From: an uncultured Pygmaiobacter sp.
Lineage (GTDB): Bacteria; Bacillota; Clostridia; Oscillospirales; Ruminococcaceae
Assembly: GCA_944386485.1 (NCBI GenBank)
Contig: CALXBG010000032.1
Span: 1 to 49,217 of the forward strand
DNA length: 49,217 nt
Reading direction: 5' to 3'
Below, one piece after another: positions 24,650 through 35,034 of the stretch; the first letter of the stretch is position 1, and the number at the start of each line of letters is the position of its first letter. A program made the position numbers and the translations under genes. The notes under the pieces were generated by a model, which saw only the letters and a list, made by a program, of their open reading frames with translations, was not told the DNA's origin and did not search any database.

Positions 24650-26998
24650 TTATAATGCAGAAGATTCCTGCGCCTGGCCGTTGACTAACAGCCGCCCGTC
24701 CTGTGCATCCAGCGAAATATCTCCCTGTGCGCTGCCGTTCACAATCCGTTCGGCAATCGGGTCTTCGACCTCTTTGCGGATCACCCGCCGCAGGTCCCGC
24801 GCGCCGAACCGGCCGCCGCTTGCCTTTTCGCAGAGCAGCCGCAGCGCCGCCGGCGTATAGGTGAGGGTGATTCCCTTATCCAGCAGCGGCTGACGATATT
24901 CTTCGAGCATCAGCGCCGCAATCTTCTCGAGGTCCGCATCGGTCAGCGGATTAAATGCGATGACCTCATCTACTCGGGCGAGAAACTCGGGCCGCAAAAA
25001 GTCCCGCAGCGCCCGCATCGCCTTGTCCTTGCTCATCTGGGCCACCGTCTTGTTGAAGCCGGTCTCCCCTACCCGGTCGCTGCTGCCGGCATTGCTGGTC
25101 ATGCAGATAACGGTGTTCTCAAAGTTAACCGTCCGCCCCTGCGCGTCGTTGATCTTGCCCTCGTCGAGAATCTGCAGCAGGATATTCATCACATCCGGGT
25201 GCGCCTTCTCAATCTCATCAAAGAGCACCACGCTGTATGGCCGGCGGCGCACCTTTTCGGTCAGCTGACCCGCCTCATCATAGCCGACATAGCCCGGGGG
25301 AGAACCGATCAGCCGGGAGACGGCGAACTTCTCCATAAACTCGCTCATATCCAGCCGGATCAGCGGGTCGACCGTGTCAAACAATTCGCTCGCGAGCTGC
25401 TTGACCAGCTCAGTTTTGCCCACGCCGGTGGGGCCGACAAAGATAAAGCTGGCCGGCCGCCGACGGCCCGAAATACCCGCGCGGCTGCGCTTGATTGCCT
25501 TGGCTACCAACTCAACCGCCTCATCCTGGCCGATGATCTTCTTTTTCAGATTGCCCTCAAGTGCGTTGATCTTGAAGAAATCACTCTGCTGGATCTTGAC
25601 CGCCGGAATCCCGGTCCACAGCTCGATCACCTTGGAAACATCCTCCGGCTCGACCGCGATCTGCTCGACCGCCGCCTTTTTGGTCTCCCGCTCACCGCCC
25701 AGCCGCAGCAATTCGCTCTTTAGATTGGCCAGACGCTCAAAGTCCTGCGCCTCGGCGTCGGACTTTTGCTCCAGCGCCTGCCGCTCGGCATCAAGCTCCT
25801 CAATCCGCTTTTCGAGATTGAGATACTCGGTGATCTCAGGGTGGCGCAGACTGCAGCAGGCGGCCGCCTCATCCATCAGGTCGATCGCCTTATCCGGCAA
25901 AAACCGGTCGGTGATATACCGCTCGGAGAGGGTGACTTCCATCCGCAGAATCTCAGGGCTGATCTTGACGTGGTGGTGCTTCTCATAATAGGGCGCAATT
26001 CCCAAGAGTACCGAAACGGTATCCTCAATCGAAGGCTCCTCCACCTTGACCGGCTGGAACCGGCGCTCAAGCGCCTGGTCCTTCTCGATATACTTGCGAT
26101 ACTCGGCGAAGGTGGTCGCGCCGATGACCTGAATCTCTCCGCGCGAAAGGGCGGGCTTAAGGATATTGGCGGCGTTCATCGCTCCCTCGGAGTCTCCTGC
26201 GCCGGTGATATTGTGAATCTCATCGATGAAGAGGATCACATTGCCCGCAGCCTTCACCTCGCTGATAAGGCCCTTGACCCGGCTCTCAAACTGGCCGCGG
26301 AATTGGGTTCCGGCAACCAGCGCGGTGAGGTCAAGCAGGTAGATCTCCTTATCCGCCAGCCGGCTGGGCACCTGACCCTGCGCGATTCGCTGGGCGATTC
26401 CCTCTGCAATAGCGGTCTTGCCGACGCCGGCCTCGCCGATCAGGCAGGGGTTGTTCTTCTGGCGACGGCAGAGAATCTGGATCGCCCGGTAGATCTCCTT
26501 ATCCCGGCCAACAATCCGGTCCAGACGGCCTTCTTGCGCCTTGGTGGTCAGATTTTCACAGTAGGTGTCGAGAAACTTACGCTTTTTCCCCTTTTCCTTT
26601 GCACGGGGATCCTTCTTTTGGTCGGCGCCATCCTCTACCGGCCGGTATTCGGCATCCTGCGCGCCGCCCATACGGCCCATCAGGTTGAAGGGGAAGGTTG
26701 CGCTGCCGCCGGGAGTAAAATCGTCGTCGCCCTCTTCCTCGTCGGCGCCCTCCATCATCCCCTCCATCGCCTCGGCGCCGCCGTTCTGCATAAAGGCAGA
26801 AAAGCGGTCCTCCATCTGCTCGAGATCCTGATCGGTGATGCCGAACTGCTTCATCAGGTCATCGACCGGCTTGATCCCAAGCTCCTTCGCACAGGTCAGG
26901 CAGTAGCCGTCTGCGCGGCTCTCTCCCGCCTCCATTCGCTGGACAAATACAACTGCAGGGCGCTTTTTGCAGCGCACGCAGATCATCTGTCTCGCCAT
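24650..26998 (-). CDS. clpE: ClpE-like AAA+ protease ATPase subunit
   Basis: The 782-residue protein opens with a four-cysteine zinc finger (C7, C10, C33, C36) in place of the usual double Clp N-domain, the hallmark of ClpE. An acidic stretch follows (about 84-95). It has two AAA+ modules with Walker [10 protein letters not shown] and GPTGVGKTE, and a coiled-coil middle domain ([18 protein letters not shown]). It unfolds proteins for ClpP and is usually stress induced. No clpP and no clear CtsR box are visible nearby. The start has AAGGAG upstream. Confidence 0.85.
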   Translation of the reverse strand: MARQMICVRCKKRPAVVFVQRMEAGESRADGYCLTCAKELGIKPVDDLMKQFGITDQDLEQMEDRFSAFMQNGGAEAMEGMMEGADEEEGDDDFTPGGSATFPFNLMGRMGGAQDAEYRPVEDGADQKKDPRAKEKGKKRKFLDTYCENLTTKAQEGRLDRIVGRDKEIYRAIQILCRRQKNNPCLIGEAGVGKTAIAEGIAQRIAQGQVPSRLADKEIYLLDLTALVAGTQFRGQFESRVKGLISEVKAAGNVILFIDEIHNITGAGDSEGAMNAANILKPALSRGEIQVIGATTFAEYRKYIEKDQALERRFQPVKVEEPSIEDTVSVLLGIAPYYEKHHHVKISPEILRMEVTLSERYITDRFLPDKAIDLMDEAAACCSLRHPEITEYLNLEKRIEELDAERQALEQKSDAEAQDFERLANLKSELLRLGGERETKKAAVEQIAVEPEDVSKVIELWTGIPAVKIQQSDFFKINALEGNLKKKIIGQDEAVELVAKAIKRSRAGISGRRRPASFIFVGPTGVGKTELVKQLASELFDTVDPLIRLDMSEFMEKFAVSRLIGSPPGYVGYDEAGQLTEKVRRRPYSVVLFDEIEKAHPDVMNILLQILDEGKINDAQGRTVNFENTVICMTSNAGSSDRVGETGFNKTVAQMSKDKAMRALRDFLRPEFLARVDEVIAFNPLTDADLEKIAALMLEEYRQPLLDKGITLTYTPAALRLLCEKASGGRFGARDLRRVIRKEVEDPIAERIVNGSAQGDISLDAQDGRLLVNGQAQESSAL

Positions 26999-27091
26999 TT
27001 ACTCATCTCCTTTTCGCAGGGCCGGCGCACAGCCGGTCCTCTCGCGGCCGGCAGCGCCGTCGCATCTGGAACACCTTTCTAGAATACCGTT

Positions 27092-27784
27092 TTATACAAA
27101 GGGATTATACCTTGAGAAAAACTGGTAAAACAGGCTGCCGGACAAAGTTTCGTTGTTAAAATAGGGCAATTCGTTGCCGGTGATGACAATTACCGCCCAG
27201 AGCGCGCAGAGCGCCAGCAGAATATATACCACACCGAGCACAACGCCGGTGACAATTCCCAGCGTACGGTTAAGCCCCCCCATAATGGGAATGTGGTTGA
27301 CGTTGGTCAGCGCCGAGGCCAAAAAGCCGATCAGAACACTCACCACCGCAAAGGATACGAAGAAAACCACCACCGAGATAATCGGCAGAAAAAGCGGGGC
27401 GATAATCTGATCCACCACCTGTGCCGCGATGCCGGGGGTATCCGAGTCCAGAATCCCCTGCAACTGCTCTCCTCCGCCGATCAAGTGTTCGACCAGGCTG
27501 TCGGGCAAGAAGGCGGCGAGTTTATCCACCACCGCTTGAATGGAAACCTGGCCACCCTCGCTGATCATCTGGGAGGTCTGCTCGATCAGGTTATTCTTAA
27601 AAAAGGTATTAAATACAGTATCGGACAAACCGGTCGCCGCCAGCCAGGACACCGCCAGCGCCAGCGCGGTACCGCAGAGCTTGAGAATCGTGGCGAGAAA
27701 GCCGCGTTTTGCCGCGACAACAACCGCGATTACCAGAATGGCCAGCAGCGCCAGATCAAGAAACAATGCGGATGAAATGGTCAT
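27092..27784 (-). CDS. CvpA-family membrane protein
   Basis: The 230-residue protein has an N-terminal helix (LALLAILVIAVVVAAKRGFLATIL), a second near 40, a soluble helical middle part and paired helices from about 125 onward (PIISVVVFFVSFAVVSVLIGFLASAL). This is the CvpA (colicin V production) layout. The molecular role is poorly known. GGAGGAG precedes the start. It lies between the DUF5711-like and clpE genes on the same strand. Confidence 0.75.
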   Translation of the reverse strand: MTISSALFLDLALLAILVIAVVVAAKRGFLATILKLCGTALALAVSWLAATGLSDTVFNTFFKNNLIEQTSQMISEGGQVSIQAVVDKLAAFLPDSLVEHLIGGGEQLQGILDSDTPGIAAQVVDQIIAPLFLPIISVVVFFVSFAVVSVLIGFLASALTNVNHIPIMGGLNRTLGIVTGVVLGVVYILLALCALWAVIVITGNELPYFNNETLSGSLFYQFFSRYNPFV

Positions 27785-27893
27785 GCGTACAACTCCTCCC
27801 GCCCCCGGTAGGGGCCGTTAATGGGCGGGCTCAGCCACGCTTTTTTCCCGCGCAGCCTGCTCCGCCCATAATAAATAGGTATTTTAACACAAC

Positions 27894-29324
27894 TTATTGA
27901 TTCGTTAAAGGCGTTAATTGTAAAATTTCTTTTGTCGTGACAGCGAGCGGCTGTTTGCCGACCGCCACCAATCTCCCCTCGGAGGAAAGGCTCTGTGAGA
28001 CGACCTGTTTACCGGTCAGATCATACCCCACCGCCGTCTCCTCGCCGATAAGGTAAAAATTCTCGCTGCCCAGCGCTGCGTCCGCAAGGTCAAAAGCATA
28101 GGAGACCGCGGTCAGCTGCTGCAATGTCTCACCCAGCAGCAGACAGCTGCCGGACACGCCGCTGCCAACCCGGTCAAAAACCAGCAGCGTATTGCGCCCA
28201 TAAAAGTCGGCAGTCAAAAGCTGACGGTCGCCGTAGTCATACCTCGCGCGTTCCTCTCCGGTCGCGGGATCGTAAAGCGCTGTGAACTCATCACAGATAA
28301 CTACCAACATCCCGTCGGCGGAATAGTGCAGCTGCAGCGGGGTGCAGCCGGGAAGATCAACGGTAACCCGCTGTGCATCAGAGCTTGCCGTCAGATCATA
28401 AAATTGCAGCTGCGCGCCAAAGCTTCCATTCTCCACCTTCATACAGACGACCGCCATCTGGTTTCCGCTGCCGGATAGCTCGACCAGATAGGGGTAATAC
28501 TCCGCCAGATAGGCGTAATAGATTTCCTCAAAATTCAGATCATAAACGGTAATCTCGGCCAGATACCGCTCCGACCGGGTGGCGACCGCAAGGGTCCCCC
28601 CTTTTGCCATATCGGCGGTGAGAATCGGATATTCGGTCGTCCGGGTCATCAGGGTACGGCTGCGGGACTCCACCCGCAATTCCTTGCCTCCCTGATCATA
28701 AACGCAGATCCGCGTCTTTCCCGACGTCATGGCGGGGGAAGCATATCCATGCTGCACGCTGTGCAGCTGACGCGCCGTTGAGGAGTAGAGCACCAGCTCG
28801 GACGAACCGCACAGCGCGACGCCGCCGCTGATCGGCTGAATATCAAACAGCCCCTCGATCTGCTGATCGACCGGCCATCCTTTGCCGGGGGTCAGCGCAA
28901 TCCGGGTCGTATCCAATAGATCGCTGAACAGGTTGATTGAAGCGGAAAAGATTCCCCCAAGATACAAAAAGAAGGCAATCAGCGCAATAAGCGCCAGCGC
29001 CGCACGGCGCATCCGCCGCTCGTGCTTGCGCCGGCGAATCTGTTCGAGCCGGGGTACGTCGCTCTTTGGGCCGTGCTGCGCCCGCACTTCCTGTGCCGGT
29101 GCGGCAGGTGCGGATTTCTTGCGGCGGAAAAGCCAGCCGCGGCGTTCCGGCTTGGACTTTTCGGGCTGTTCCGGCTGCTCCGGCTCCGGATCGGGCTCCT
29201 GCGGGGCAGGTTCGGAATAGAAGCTCTCCCCCTGCCGCGCACGCTGCGCCTGCTGCGCCGCGCGGCGGTAGGCCTCCATGCTGGAGATTCGCTCCTTCTT
29301 CTCTTTTTTCTGCCACAGGCTCAT
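27894..29324 (-). CDS. DUF5711-like membrane-anchored beta-propeller protein
   Basis: The 476-residue protein has a cytoplasmic N-terminus of about 110 residues, rich in proline, glutamate and arginine, then one membrane helix (ALALIALIAFFLYLGGIF), then an extracellular repeat-rich beta region (for example QLHSVQHGYASPAMTSGKTRICVYDQ). I recall this architecture as DUF5711 in clostridia; no function is known to me. It overlaps truA by four bases (ATGA), so it belongs to the ecf-truA operon. The propeller reading is inference. Confidence 0.65.
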   Translation of the reverse strand: MSLWQKKEKKERISSMEAYRRAAQQAQRARQGESFYSEPAPQEPDPEPEQPEQPEKSKPERRGWLFRRKKSAPAAPAQEVRAQHGPKSDVPRLEQIRRRKHERRMRRAALALIALIAFFLYLGGIFSASINLFSDLLDTTRIALTPGKGWPVDQQIEGLFDIQPISGGVALCGSSELVLYSSTARQLHSVQHGYASPAMTSGKTRICVYDQGGKELRVESRSRTLMTRTTEYPILTADMAKGGTLAVATRSERYLAEITVYDLNFEEIYYAYLAEYYPYLVELSGSGNQMAVVCMKVENGSFGAQLQFYDLTASSDAQRVTVDLPGCTPLQLHYSADGMLVVICDEFTALYDPATGEERARYDYGDRQLLTADFYGRNTLLVFDRVGSGVSGSCLLLGETLQQLTAVSYAFDLADAALGSENFYLIGEETAVGYDLTGKQVVSQSLSSEGRLVAVGKQPLAVTTKEILQLTPLTNQ

Positions 29325-30103
29325 AAAATTTCTTCTCCGTCTATCGTAAATTCATCATATCGCACCCGCGCGAGGGCAAGCCCCTTCGCCGGGGCAGTCG
29401 GTCCCGCCGCAGCACGATCCCGCGCGGCGAGAATATCGGGTATCTGAAGCGGGTCCATTCGGCCGGCCCCGACCTCAACAAGAGTTCCTGCCATAATCCG
29501 CACCATGTGATAGAGATAACCGTCGGCCTCAACCAGCAGCCGAAGTTCGGCGCCCTGCCGGCAGACGGTAAAGCTATGCACCGTTCGCACCGTGCTGCCT
29601 CCCTGCGCCGCAATGCTGCTGCCCGCCGCCATAAAGCTGGCAAAATCATGGCGGCCGCACAGCCGCGAGGCTGCTTGCTGCATCGGTTCGAGCGCAAGAC
29701 GCGGCCAAACCCGCCAGCATACCTCTCGGGTAAAGGGCGAATCGGCCGGCGCGTTGCGGATCCGGTAAAGATATGCCTTGGCGGTACAGCTATACCGGGC
29801 GTGGAACTCCTGCGGAACCTCCCGCGCGTCAAAAACCCGCAGATCGGGCGGCAGATGCGCGTTGAGGGCGAGCGGCAGCTTTTCGCAGGGAATCCGGCTG
29901 TCGGTAAAAAAACTCACACAGTAGGCCAGCGCATGAACCCCCGCATCGGTGCGGGAACAGCCCTTGATCTCCTCCCGCACACCGACCACCGCACAGATCG
30001 CATCCTGCAGCACCTGGGTCACGGTCAACGCATTCTCCTGTACCTGGAAACCGTGGTAACCGGTTCCCAGATAGGCCAGCGAAAGGGCGAGATGTCTTCT
30101 CAT
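29321..30103 (-). CDS. truA: tRNA pseudouridine(38-40) synthase TruA
   Basis: The 260-residue enzyme has the catalytic motif SRTDAGVHA with the nucleophilic aspartate, plus LGTGYHGFQVQ and YHMVRIMAGTLVEVG. It converts uridines 38-40 of tRNA anticodon arms to pseudouridine. ATG 30103 overlaps the ecfT stop codon (ATGA) and is preferred over the in-frame GTG at 30118. The ecfA1-ecfA2-ecfT-truA order is the classical Firmicutes arrangement. Confidence 0.95.
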   Translation of the reverse strand: MRRHLALSLAYLGTGYHGFQVQENALTVTQVLQDAICAVVGVREEIKGCSRTDAGVHALAYCVSFFTDSRIPCEKLPLALNAHLPPDLRVFDAREVPQEFHARYSCTAKAYLYRIRNAPADSPFTREVCWRVWPRLALEPMQQAASRLCGRHDFASFMAAGSSIAAQGGSTVRTVHSFTVCRQGAELRLLVEADGYLYHMVRIMAGTLVEVGAGRMDPLQIPDILAARDRAAAGPTAPAKGLALARVRYDEFTIDGEEIL

Positions 30104-30912
30104 CCCAGCATCCCCCACAGCAGATCCGAACCGCCGATCACAACAAAAAGCACCGCGCAGATCGCCGTCAACAGATAATCGTTTGCGCCCAGATGCAGCT
30201 GATGCAGCCGGGTACGCCCCTCACCGCCGTGGTAGCAGCGGCACTCCATTGCCATTGCCAGTTCATCGGCACGGCGGAACGCCGAGATGAACAGCGGGAT
30301 CAGTACCGGAATCAGCGCCCGGATACGGTCGGTCAGTTTGCCCGAATCCAGTTCGGCGCCGCGGGCTTTCTGCGCGCTCATGATCTTGTCGGTCTCCTCA
30401 ATCAGCAGCGGGATAAACCGCAGCGCGATCGTCATCATCATCGCCAGTTCATGAACCGGGAGATGCAGCTTTGCAAACGGCCGCAGCAGGCGCTCAAGCG
30501 CATCGGTCAGAACGATCGGGCTGGTGGTATAGGTCAACAGGCTGGTACCCGCGATCAGACAGACAATTCGCACCGAGAGCACCATCACATTATACAGTCC
30601 CTGCCAGGTGATGGTGATGATCCACCAACTAAAAATCGGGTCGCCCGGCACAAAAAAGAGGTTGAGCATCGCGGTAAAGAGAATGATCGGCAAAATCGGA
30701 CGCAGGCTCTTTCCCACCAGCCGCACCGGAATACCGGATACCCGATAGGCCACCAGCAGAAAGAGTACGGATAATGCCAATCCGATCGGGTTCGAGCCCA
30801 AGAAAAGCGCGACAATATAGGCAATGGTCAACAGCAGCTTTGCCCGGGGATCCATCCGGTGGATGACCGAGTCGCCGGGAAAGTGCTGGCCGATGGTGAT
30901 GTCCTTAAGCAT
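30100..30912 (-). CDS. ecfT: ECF transporter transmembrane subunit EcfT
   Basis: The 270-residue membrane protein has about five to six helices (LLLTIAYIVALFLGSNPIGLALSVLFLLVAY...) and the two cytoplasmic Ala-Arg-Gly-type coupling motifs, here ARGAELDSG, preceding the C-terminal helices. It joins the two ATPases to exchangeable vitamin-binding S subunits. ATG 30912 overlaps the ecfA2 end by eight bases and sits behind GGAGG. Confidence 0.93.
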   Translation of the reverse strand: MLKDITIGQHFPGDSVIHRMDPRAKLLLTIAYIVALFLGSNPIGLALSVLFLLVAYRVSGIPVRLVGKSLRPILPIILFTAMLNLFFVPGDPIFSWWIITITWQGLYNVMVLSVRIVCLIAGTSLLTYTTSPIVLTDALERLLRPFAKLHLPVHELAMMMTIALRFIPLLIEETDKIMSAQKARGAELDSGKLTDRIRALIPVLIPLFISAFRRADELAMAMECRCYHGGEGRTRLHQLHLGANDYLLTAICAVLFVVIGGSDLLWGMLG

Positions 30913-31780
30913 GGGCAGCACCTCCCCGCTCGGCGAGCGCCTTTAAGATCACGTCCCGCGCGTATTTGACGGTGTACACATCCACCGGGACGTCGACCCC
31001 CATCTGCCGCAGCCCGAGGAAGATCTTGGTCACCTGCGGCACCGACAGGCCATACTCCACCAGCTCCTGTGCGCGGGCGAAGATGTTGGCGGTGGTGTCC
31101 AGCATTGCCAGCTTGCCCGCCTGCAGCACCAGTACCCGGTCGGCATATTTCGCGATGTCCTCCATCGAGTGGCTGACCAGCACAACAGTAGTCCCGGTCT
31201 CCTTGTGATAGCGGCGCACCTGGCTGAGGATCATCTCCCGTCCCTCGGGATCAAGGCCGGCGGCAGGCTCGTCCAGCACCAGCACCTCGGGCCGCATCGC
31301 GATGACCCCCGCGATTGCCACCCGGCGCTTCTGTCCGCCCGACAGCTCGAACGGGGAGCGGTCGAGCATCTCCTCTTCCAGCCCGCAGAACCGCGCCGCT
31401 TCGATGACCCGCTTTTCAATCTCCTCTTCCGGCAGTCCCATGTTGCGGGGGCCAAAGGCGATATCCTTGCGGACCGTCTCTTCAAACAGCTGGTATTCGG
31501 GATACTGAAAGACCAGCCCAACCTTAAAGCGGTATTTGCGGATCTGGCGCGGGTCGGCCCACATATCTTCGCCGTCGATCAGCAGCCGGCCCGAGGTCGG
31601 CCGGTTGAGACCGTTGAAGTGGGTGATAAGGGTCGACTTGCCGCAGCCGGTGGGGCCGATCACCCCGAGGAACTCTCCCCGCTCGATCTCAAAACTGATG
31701 TCGTCCAGCGCGCGGGTTGCATCCGGCATCCCCTCGCCGTAAATATAGGTCAGATGTTCAATTTTAATGATGGGTGCCAT
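30905..31780 (-). CDS. ecfA2: ECF transporter ATPase EcfA2
   Basis: The 291-residue ABC ATPase has Walker A GPTGCGKST, the Q-loop VFQYPEYQLFEETV, signature LSGGQKRR and Walker B VLVLDEPAAGLDP. The longer C-terminal half is typical of EcfA2. With EcfA1 it energises uptake of vitamins or other micronutrients. No S subunit is encoded nearby, so this is the shared group II module. Confidence 0.95.
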   Translation of the reverse strand: MAPIIKIEHLTYIYGEGMPDATRALDDISFEIERGEFLGVIGPTGCGKSTLITHFNGLNRPTSGRLLIDGEDMWADPRQIRKYRFKVGLVFQYPEYQLFEETVRKDIAFGPRNMGLPEEEIEKRVIEAARFCGLEEEMLDRSPFELSGGQKRRVAIAGVIAMRPEVLVLDEPAAGLDPEGREMILSQVRRYHKETGTTVVLVSHSMEDIAKYADRVLVLQAGKLAMLDTTANIFARAQELVEYGLSVPQVTKIFLGLRQMGVDVPVDVYTVKYARDVILKALAERGGAAHA

Positions 31781-31799
31781 GTATTACCACCTGTTTTAC

Positions 31800-32672
31800 T
31801 TAAATAACGTCGCAGCCGGGCTGTGCCGGTTTGCCGAGTAGTGCAGCCAAAGCCTGAATGCACTCCTCGGCGCTGATAATCTCCTCGTCCACCGCAACGC
31901 CAGCCTCGCGCAGCAGGTCGCACAGTTCCTTGGCCTGCGGCACATCCAGCTTGAGCGCACGGATCTTGGCGCTGTCCCGGAAAACCTCTTTGGGGGTTCC
32001 TTCCATCTCGATGTGCCCCCCGCTCATCACGATGACCCGATCGGCGCGAACCGCCTCTTCCATATAATGGGTAATCATCACCACCGTGATGCCAAACTCC
32101 CGGTTGAGCCGTTCGACCGTCCGCATTACCTTTTCCCGTCCGATCGGGTCGAGCATCGCGGTTGACTCGTCCATGACCAGACAGTCCGGCCGCATCGCGA
32201 TCACCCCCGCGATTGCCACCCGCTGTTTCTGTCCGCCCGACAGCTTATGGGGTGCTTTGGTACGGTGCTTGTAGATGCCGGCCATCTCCATTGCCTCATC
32301 TACCCGCTCCCGCATCTCATCCGGCGGTACGCCGAGGTTTTCCAGCGCGAAGGCGACGTCCTCCTCCACGACAGTGGCAACGATCTGGTTGTCCGGATTC
32401 TGGAACACCATCCCCACCCGCTGGCGGATGTCGTAGAGATGTTCCTCGTCCTTTGTATTGTACTCCTCGACGAAGACCTCGCCCTCCTCGGGCAGCAGGA
32501 TCGCGTTGAAGTGCTTGGCGAGGGTGGATTTTCCACACCCGTTCGCCCCCAGCACCGCGACGAACTCTCCCTTTTTGATCTCTGCCGAGACCCCGTTCAG
32601 CGCGCGGCGGCCCTCCTGCGTATACCGGAAGACCAGCTGCTGTGCCCGGATCATGCTCTTGTCCATCTTCAT
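31800..32672 (-). CDS. ecfA1: ECF transporter ATPase EcfA1
   Basis: The ABC ATPase of about 290 residues has Walker A GANGCGKST, Q-loop VFQNPDNQIVATVVEEDVAF, signature LSGGQKQR and Walker B CLVMDESTAMLDP. The frame is open to a GTG at 32702 that overlaps the methyltransferase stop, but ATG 32672 (or 32666) directly behind GGAGAGG fits the family start better. It is the first ATPase of the ecf-truA operon. Confidence 0.94.
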   Translation of the reverse strand: MKMDKSMIRAQQLVFRYTQEGRRALNGVSAEIKKGEFVAVLGANGCGKSTLAKHFNAILLPEEGEVFVEEYNTKDEEHLYDIRQRVGMVFQNPDNQIVATVVEEDVAFALENLGVPPDEMRERVDEAMEMAGIYKHRTKAPHKLSGGQKQRVAIAGVIAMRPDCLVMDESTAMLDPIGREKVMRTVERLNREFGITVVMITHYMEEAVRADRVIVMSGGHIEMEGTPKEVFRDSAKIRALKLDVPQAKELCDLLREAGVAVDEEIISAEECIQALAALLGKPAQPGCDVI

Positions 32673-32698
32673 TTCCTCTCCGTCCTCAGGATTCCCGT

Positions 32699-33583
32699 TC
32701 ACCGCTCCAGCCGCGCGCCCTGCGCCAGCCAGAAGGTGGTCGCCCCGGCCGGCAGCGCCCCGCCGGTGGCGGTCACCGGCAGCCCGATCTCGTCGCTGGC
32801 CACCTCGCCGTCATAGCGGGGGCACAGCAAGCTGCGGACCATATAGGCCATTACCGCCGGCGACAGGCCGGTGGTGTAACTGTTGACCGCGAAGAAGAGC
32901 GGCTGATCGCTGAGAATCGCCGCACAGTCCTGCAACAAACCGAAGATATTGTCCTCCAGCTTCCAGACCTCACCGCCCGGCCCGCGGCCATAGCTGGGCG
33001 GATCCATGATGATCGCGTCGTACCGGCTGCCGCGGCGCGCTTCACGCTGGACAAACTTTCCGCAGTCGTCCACGATCCAGCGGATCGGTCGATCGGCAAG
33101 GCTGCACAGCCCGGCGTTCTCCCTCGCCCAGGCTACCATTCCCTTTGAGGCGTCAACATGGCAGACGCTCGCGCCCGCCGCCGCACAGGCAAGGGTTGCC
33201 CCGCCGGTGTACCCAAACAGGTTGAGCACCCGGATCGGCCGCCCCGCCGCTTCGATCAGCTGTTGGTAGGCATCCCAGTTGACCGCCTGCTCTGGGAAGA
33301 TCCCGGTGTGTTTGAAGCCGGTAGGAGAGACCTTGAGTCGTAGATCGCGGTAGCGGATGGTCCATTGATCGGCAAATCGCCCCCGCTTCTCCCAGCTGCC
33401 GCCGCCCCGCGCGCTGCGGTGGTAGATCGCGTCCGGCCGATGCCAGAGCGGGCTTTGGGGCGCGAAATGCCAGACCACCTGCGGGTCGGGCCGGATCAGC
33501 ACGGTGTTACCCCACCGCTCCAGCCGGTTGCCGTCGGTGGCATCCAGCAATTCATATTCTTCCCAGTTTACGGAAAGCCGCAT
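32699..33583 (-). CDS. class I SAM-dependent methyltransferase, RlmI-like
   Basis: The 294-residue protein has the SAM-binding motif VLNLFGYTGGATLACAAAGA and the catalytic DPPSYGRG at about 200. This pattern is that of 23S rRNA methyltransferases of the RlmI/RlmK type, though no PUA domain is visible. The specific target base cannot be deduced. It sits 28 bases downstream of glmM and just upstream of ecfA1. The start has AAGGAG upstream. Confidence 0.8.
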   Translation of the reverse strand: MRLSVNWEEYELLDATDGNRLERWGNTVLIRPDPQVVWHFAPQSPLWHRPDAIYHRSARGGGSWEKRGRFADQWTIRYRDLRLKVSPTGFKHTGIFPEQAVNWDAYQQLIEAAGRPIRVLNLFGYTGGATLACAAAGASVCHVDASKGMVAWARENAGLCSLADRPIRWIVDDCGKFVQREARRGSRYDAIIMDPPSYGRGPGGEVWKLEDNIFGLLQDCAAILSDQPLFFAVNSYTTGLSPAVMAYMVRSLLCPRYDGEVASDEIGLPVTATGGALPAGATTFWLAQGARLER

Positions 33584-33611
33584 CTTCTGCTCCTTTTCCC
33601 CAGATGGGGCA

Positions 33612-34955
33612 TTATTTTCTCTTTTCGATCAACTCGGCAATCAATTTGGCTGCCTGGGTGATGGCCTCGTGGTCCCTGCCCTCGACCATTACCCGGATAT
33701 AGGGCTCGGTGCCCGAAACCCGTACCAGCACACGGCCCTCACCCATCAGGCTCTGCTGCTGGCTCTCGATAAAGCCTGCAACATACTCATCCTCTTTGTA
33801 CCGCGCCTTCTGCTCGGGGGTCGCGAGGACATTGAGGATGACCTGCGGGAATTTTTCATAGACCCCGGTGAGCTCGCTCATCTGCGTGCCGCAGCCGGCG
33901 AGGATATTCAGCAGGGTGCCGGCAGTCAGCTCGCCGTCGCCGGTCGTGGAGTGGCGCAGCAGGATGACATGGCCGCTCTGCTCTCCGCCGATGGCGTAGC
34001 CCTTCGCCCGCATCTCCTCGAGCACATAGCGGTCGCCCACCGCGGTGGTTGCAATCTTGAGTCCGAGGTTCTCCTTCATATACTGCATAAAGCCGAGATT
34101 GGACATGACGGTGACCACCACCGTGTCCTCCGGCAGCTCACCGCGGGCGCTCATATGCTTTGCCAGCACCGCAATGATCCGGTCGCCATCGATCTCATTG
34201 CCCTTCTCATCTACTGCAAGGCAGCGGTCGGCGTCCCCATCAAAAGCAACGCCGCAGTCCAGCCCATTTTCGACGACATACTTCGCCAGCCGGTCCAGAT
34301 GGGTGGAACCACATTCCCGGTTGATGTTGGTGCCGTCCGGCTCGACCCCGATAAAATGGCAGTCCGCCCCAAGACGGGGGAAGAGCAGCCGGGCGGTCGC
34401 TGCCGCGGCGCCGTTGGCACAGTCGATCGCGACATGCAGCCCCGCGAGATTCGCCTCAAGGCAGCCGGCGAGATAGTCGACATAATCTTCGACCGCATTC
34501 TCCCGCCGGGTCACCCGGCCCACCGCGTCACCGGTAGCCAGCTTGACCTGTGATTTGTCCCGCACCAGCCGCTCGATCTCATCCTCAACCTGATCGGGCA
34601 GCTTATAGCCGTCCCCGTTGAAGATCTTGATGCCGTTAAACTCCATCGGATTGTGACTGGCCGAGATCACGATGCCTGCATCCGCCTGATATTTGCGGAC
34701 CAGATAAGCCACCGCCGGAGTGGGAATCACCCCGAGCAGCTCGACATCCGCACCGACGCTGCAAAGGCCGGCGGTCAGCGCCGCCTCGAGCATATCGCCC
34801 GAAATACGGGTATCCTTTCCAATCAGGATCCGCGGCCGCGCCACCTTTTTAGTAAGCACCGTCGCCGCGCCGCGGCCGATCAGCATCGCCAGCCCGGGGG
34901 TCAGATCCTCGCCCGCTACACCGCGGACGCCGTCGGTTCCAAACAATCTTGCCAT
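33612..34955 (-). CDS. glmM: phosphoglucosamine mutase GlmM
   Basis: The 447-residue enzyme has the phosphoserine loop ISASHNPMEFNG, the metal loop DGDADRC and the sugar-binding GGEQSGHVI. The C-terminal phosphate-binding segment is RVSGTEPYIRVMVEG. It converts glucosamine-6-phosphate to glucosamine-1-phosphate for UDP-GlcNAc and cell-wall synthesis. Length and N-terminus (LFGTDGVRGVAG) are full. AGGAGG precedes the start. Confidence 0.97.
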   Translation of the reverse strand: MARLFGTDGVRGVAGEDLTPGLAMLIGRGAATVLTKKVARPRILIGKDTRISGDMLEAALTAGLCSVGADVELLGVIPTPAVAYLVRKYQADAGIVISASHNPMEFNGIKIFNGDGYKLPDQVEDEIERLVRDKSQVKLATGDAVGRVTRRENAVEDYVDYLAGCLEANLAGLHVAIDCANGAAAATARLLFPRLGADCHFIGVEPDGTNINRECGSTHLDRLAKYVVENGLDCGVAFDGDADRCLAVDEKGNEIDGDRIIAVLAKHMSARGELPEDTVVVTVMSNLGFMQYMKENLGLKIATTAVGDRYVLEEMRAKGYAIGGEQSGHVILLRHSTTGDGELTAGTLLNILAGCGTQMSELTGVYEKFPQVILNVLATPEQKARYKEDEYVAGFIESQQQSLMGEGRVLVRVSGTEPYIRVMVEGRDHEAITQAAKLIAELIEKRK

Positions 34956-35034
34956 CTTATTTCCTCCTATGTGCGGGGCCGTCTTTGAACAGCCCGCCGG
35001 TTCTTTCTATCATGATAGAGAGGAGCCTTTACTC

